Source: RGIG4576 sp964606575
Lineage (GTDB): Bacteria; Bacteroidota; Bacteroidia; Bacteroidales; Muribaculaceae
Direction of reading: 5' to 3'
DNA length: 5,945 nt
Assembly (NCBI GenBank): GCA_964606575.1
Contig: CAZSHA010000098.1
Span: forward strand, 1 to 5,945
A model generated the notes under the pieces. It searched no databases. It was not told the DNA's origin and worked only from the letters and a program-made list of their open reading frames with translations. This document shows positions 5,612-5,945 of this stretch, piece by piece (positions within the stretch are counted from its first letter, which is position 1; each line of letters starts with the position of its first letter). The position numbers and the translations under genes are program-made.

Positions 5612-5763
5612 GTTTTCATGATAATAGTTTTAAGGTTATTCTAAAACTCCTGTCGTGAGATATGGGTTTTACAATTTTTCTAAAGTTTTTAGGTTTAAGT
5701 TAATGGTATTAGAAAGTTAATTATGTAAGCGAACCCCGACGTTGAGTCGAGGTTTAATTTTTT
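5612..5763 (+). ncRNA. Candidate structured small RNA of about 150 nt, unclassified
   Basis: This stretch runs from a consensus promoter to an intrinsic terminator and has no plausible ORF. Its clearest element is a hairpin at 5642-5671: TAAAACTC (5642-5649) pairs with GGGTTTTA (5664-5671) through eight pairs (one G-U). A single C/T mismatch follows, then TGTC (5651-5654) pairs with GATA (5659-5662), closed by a GTGA loop (5655-5658), which is a GNRA tetraloop. A second stem pairs TTTCTAA (5677-5683) with TTAGAAA (5709-5715). The ends can close weakly through CAT/ATG (5617-5619 with 5723-5725). It is not a tRNA, and I do not see tmRNA or SRP signatures. The Bacteroidales-1 RNA, known from comparative genomics as a promoter-to-terminator RNA of this order, and 6S RNA are candidate families, but I cannot assign either. 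Expression and function are inferred only. Confidence 0.55.
5732..5763 (+). terminator. Rho-independent terminator of the candidate small RNA
   Basis: AACCCCGAC (5732-5740) pairs with GTCGAGGTT (5746-5754), eight pairs with one internal C-A mismatch, around the loop GTTGA. A T-run at 5758-5763 follows after TAA. The C-A mismatch would be a plain C-G pair if base 5750 were G. It may also catch read-through from the aminotransferase gene. Confidence 0.8.
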
Positions 5764-5852
5764 ATATCCTACTCCCAAATCACCCCAAAGTCACAGAAAC
5801 ACTCCACATAAACTACATGCACACATCTGAAGTTACTCTGCACACAAACAAG
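5764..5852. other. Spacer without recognised features
   Basis: Between the two terminator hairpins the + strand is rich in A and C and poor in G. I see no TAnnTTTG box, no strong inverted repeat and no convincing reading frame. It may be 3' untranslated sequence of whatever the hairpin at 5853 terminates, or plain intergenic DNA. Confidence 0.5.
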
Positions 5853-5895
5853 AATGGGGGTACTGCCAATAAGGCACACCCCCATTATATTTTTT
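5853..5895 (+). terminator. Strong rho-independent terminator hairpin
   Basis: AATGGGGGT (5853-5861) pairs perfectly with ACCCCCATT (5878-5886). Inside, after a small internal loop, TGCC (5864-5867) pairs with GGCA (5873-5876) around AATAA. TTTTTT at 5890-5895 follows after ATA, so the + direction is favoured. On the - strand the hairpin would be followed by CTTGTTTG, a poorer U-tract, but it could also serve a convergent gene beyond the right edge. On the + strand its upstream partner is unclear, because another terminator lies only 90 bases earlier. Confidence 0.85.
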
Positions 5896-5945
5896 GAGCT
5901 TCCCTCTATTTATGAAAGCCTTGGTGTCGTTAATTAGTTCTTGTA

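Noticed and set aside
5833..5943. A - strand open stretch of 36 codons running in from the right edge
   Set aside because: It would read straight through the strong hairpin at 5853-5886, and the part past it has no family resemblance. A convergent gene could equally end at 5934 or 5930 in the other frames, so none can be supported.
5912..5945. Possible start of a + strand gene at the right edge (MKALVSLISSC)
   Set aside because: Only 11 codons are visible. It resembles a signal peptide start, but no promoter fits between the terminator at 5853-5895 and this ATG.
1..5945. CRISPR arrays, tRNA genes, insertion sequences or attachment sites
   Set aside because: I looked for regularly spaced repeats, cloverleaf patterns, transposase motifs and terminal inverted repeats and found none.

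Overview
The window looks like a chromosome segment from a member of the Bacteroidales. The EF-Ts N-terminus (MAVTMAEISKLRQMTGAGMM) and the S2 tail (PSNVDFVIPANDD) match what I know of Bacteroides/Prevotella-type proteins. Intergenic promoters show the Bacteroidetes TAnnTTTG -7 box, and the genes lack clear Shine-Dalgarno sequences. A Prevotella-like genus is my guess; the window alone does not settle it.

Layout, all on the + strand. Positions 1-1285 hold the end of a translation operon: the C-terminal 82 codons of rpsB (ribosomal protein S2) and complete tsf (EF-Ts), closed by a strong hairpin terminator at 1307-1338. A new promoter at about 1386-1393 then starts a compact five-gene sugar-nucleotide operon (1419-5522): rfbB/rmlB (dTDP-glucose 4,6-dehydratase), rfbA/rmlA (glucose-1-phosphate thymidylyltransferase), two overlapping paralogous FdtA/QdtA-type cupins, and a DegT/DnrJ/EryC1/StrS PLP aminotransferase. 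Positions 5523-5945 contain no complete protein gene. They hold a second Bacteroidetes promoter, a candidate structured small RNA (about 5612-5763) with its own terminator, and a second strong terminator hairpin (5853-5895).

The expected pathway is glucose-1-phosphate + dTTP to dTDP-glucose (RmlA), to dTDP-4-keto-6-deoxyglucose (RmlB), to a dTDP-3-keto-6-deoxyhexose (cupin 3,4-ketoisomerase), to a dTDP-3-amino-3,6-dideoxyhexose (aminotransferase). This is the Fuc3N/Qui3N route to surface polysaccharides, O-antigens or S-layer glycans. rmlC and rmlD are absent, so this is not a rhamnose operon. No N-acetyltransferase (FdtC/QdtC) is in the window, so the final sugar is not determined here.

The two most notable points are the tandem cupins and the RNA locus. 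The cupins share roughly 40% identity by eye but differ at the residues that matter in FdtA/QdtA. The first keeps Arg in the DxRG motif but has HAF in place of HxH; the second keeps HSH but has Asn in place of that Arg/Tyr. The candidate small RNA behind the operon has a GNRA-capped hairpin and a possible alternative pairing.
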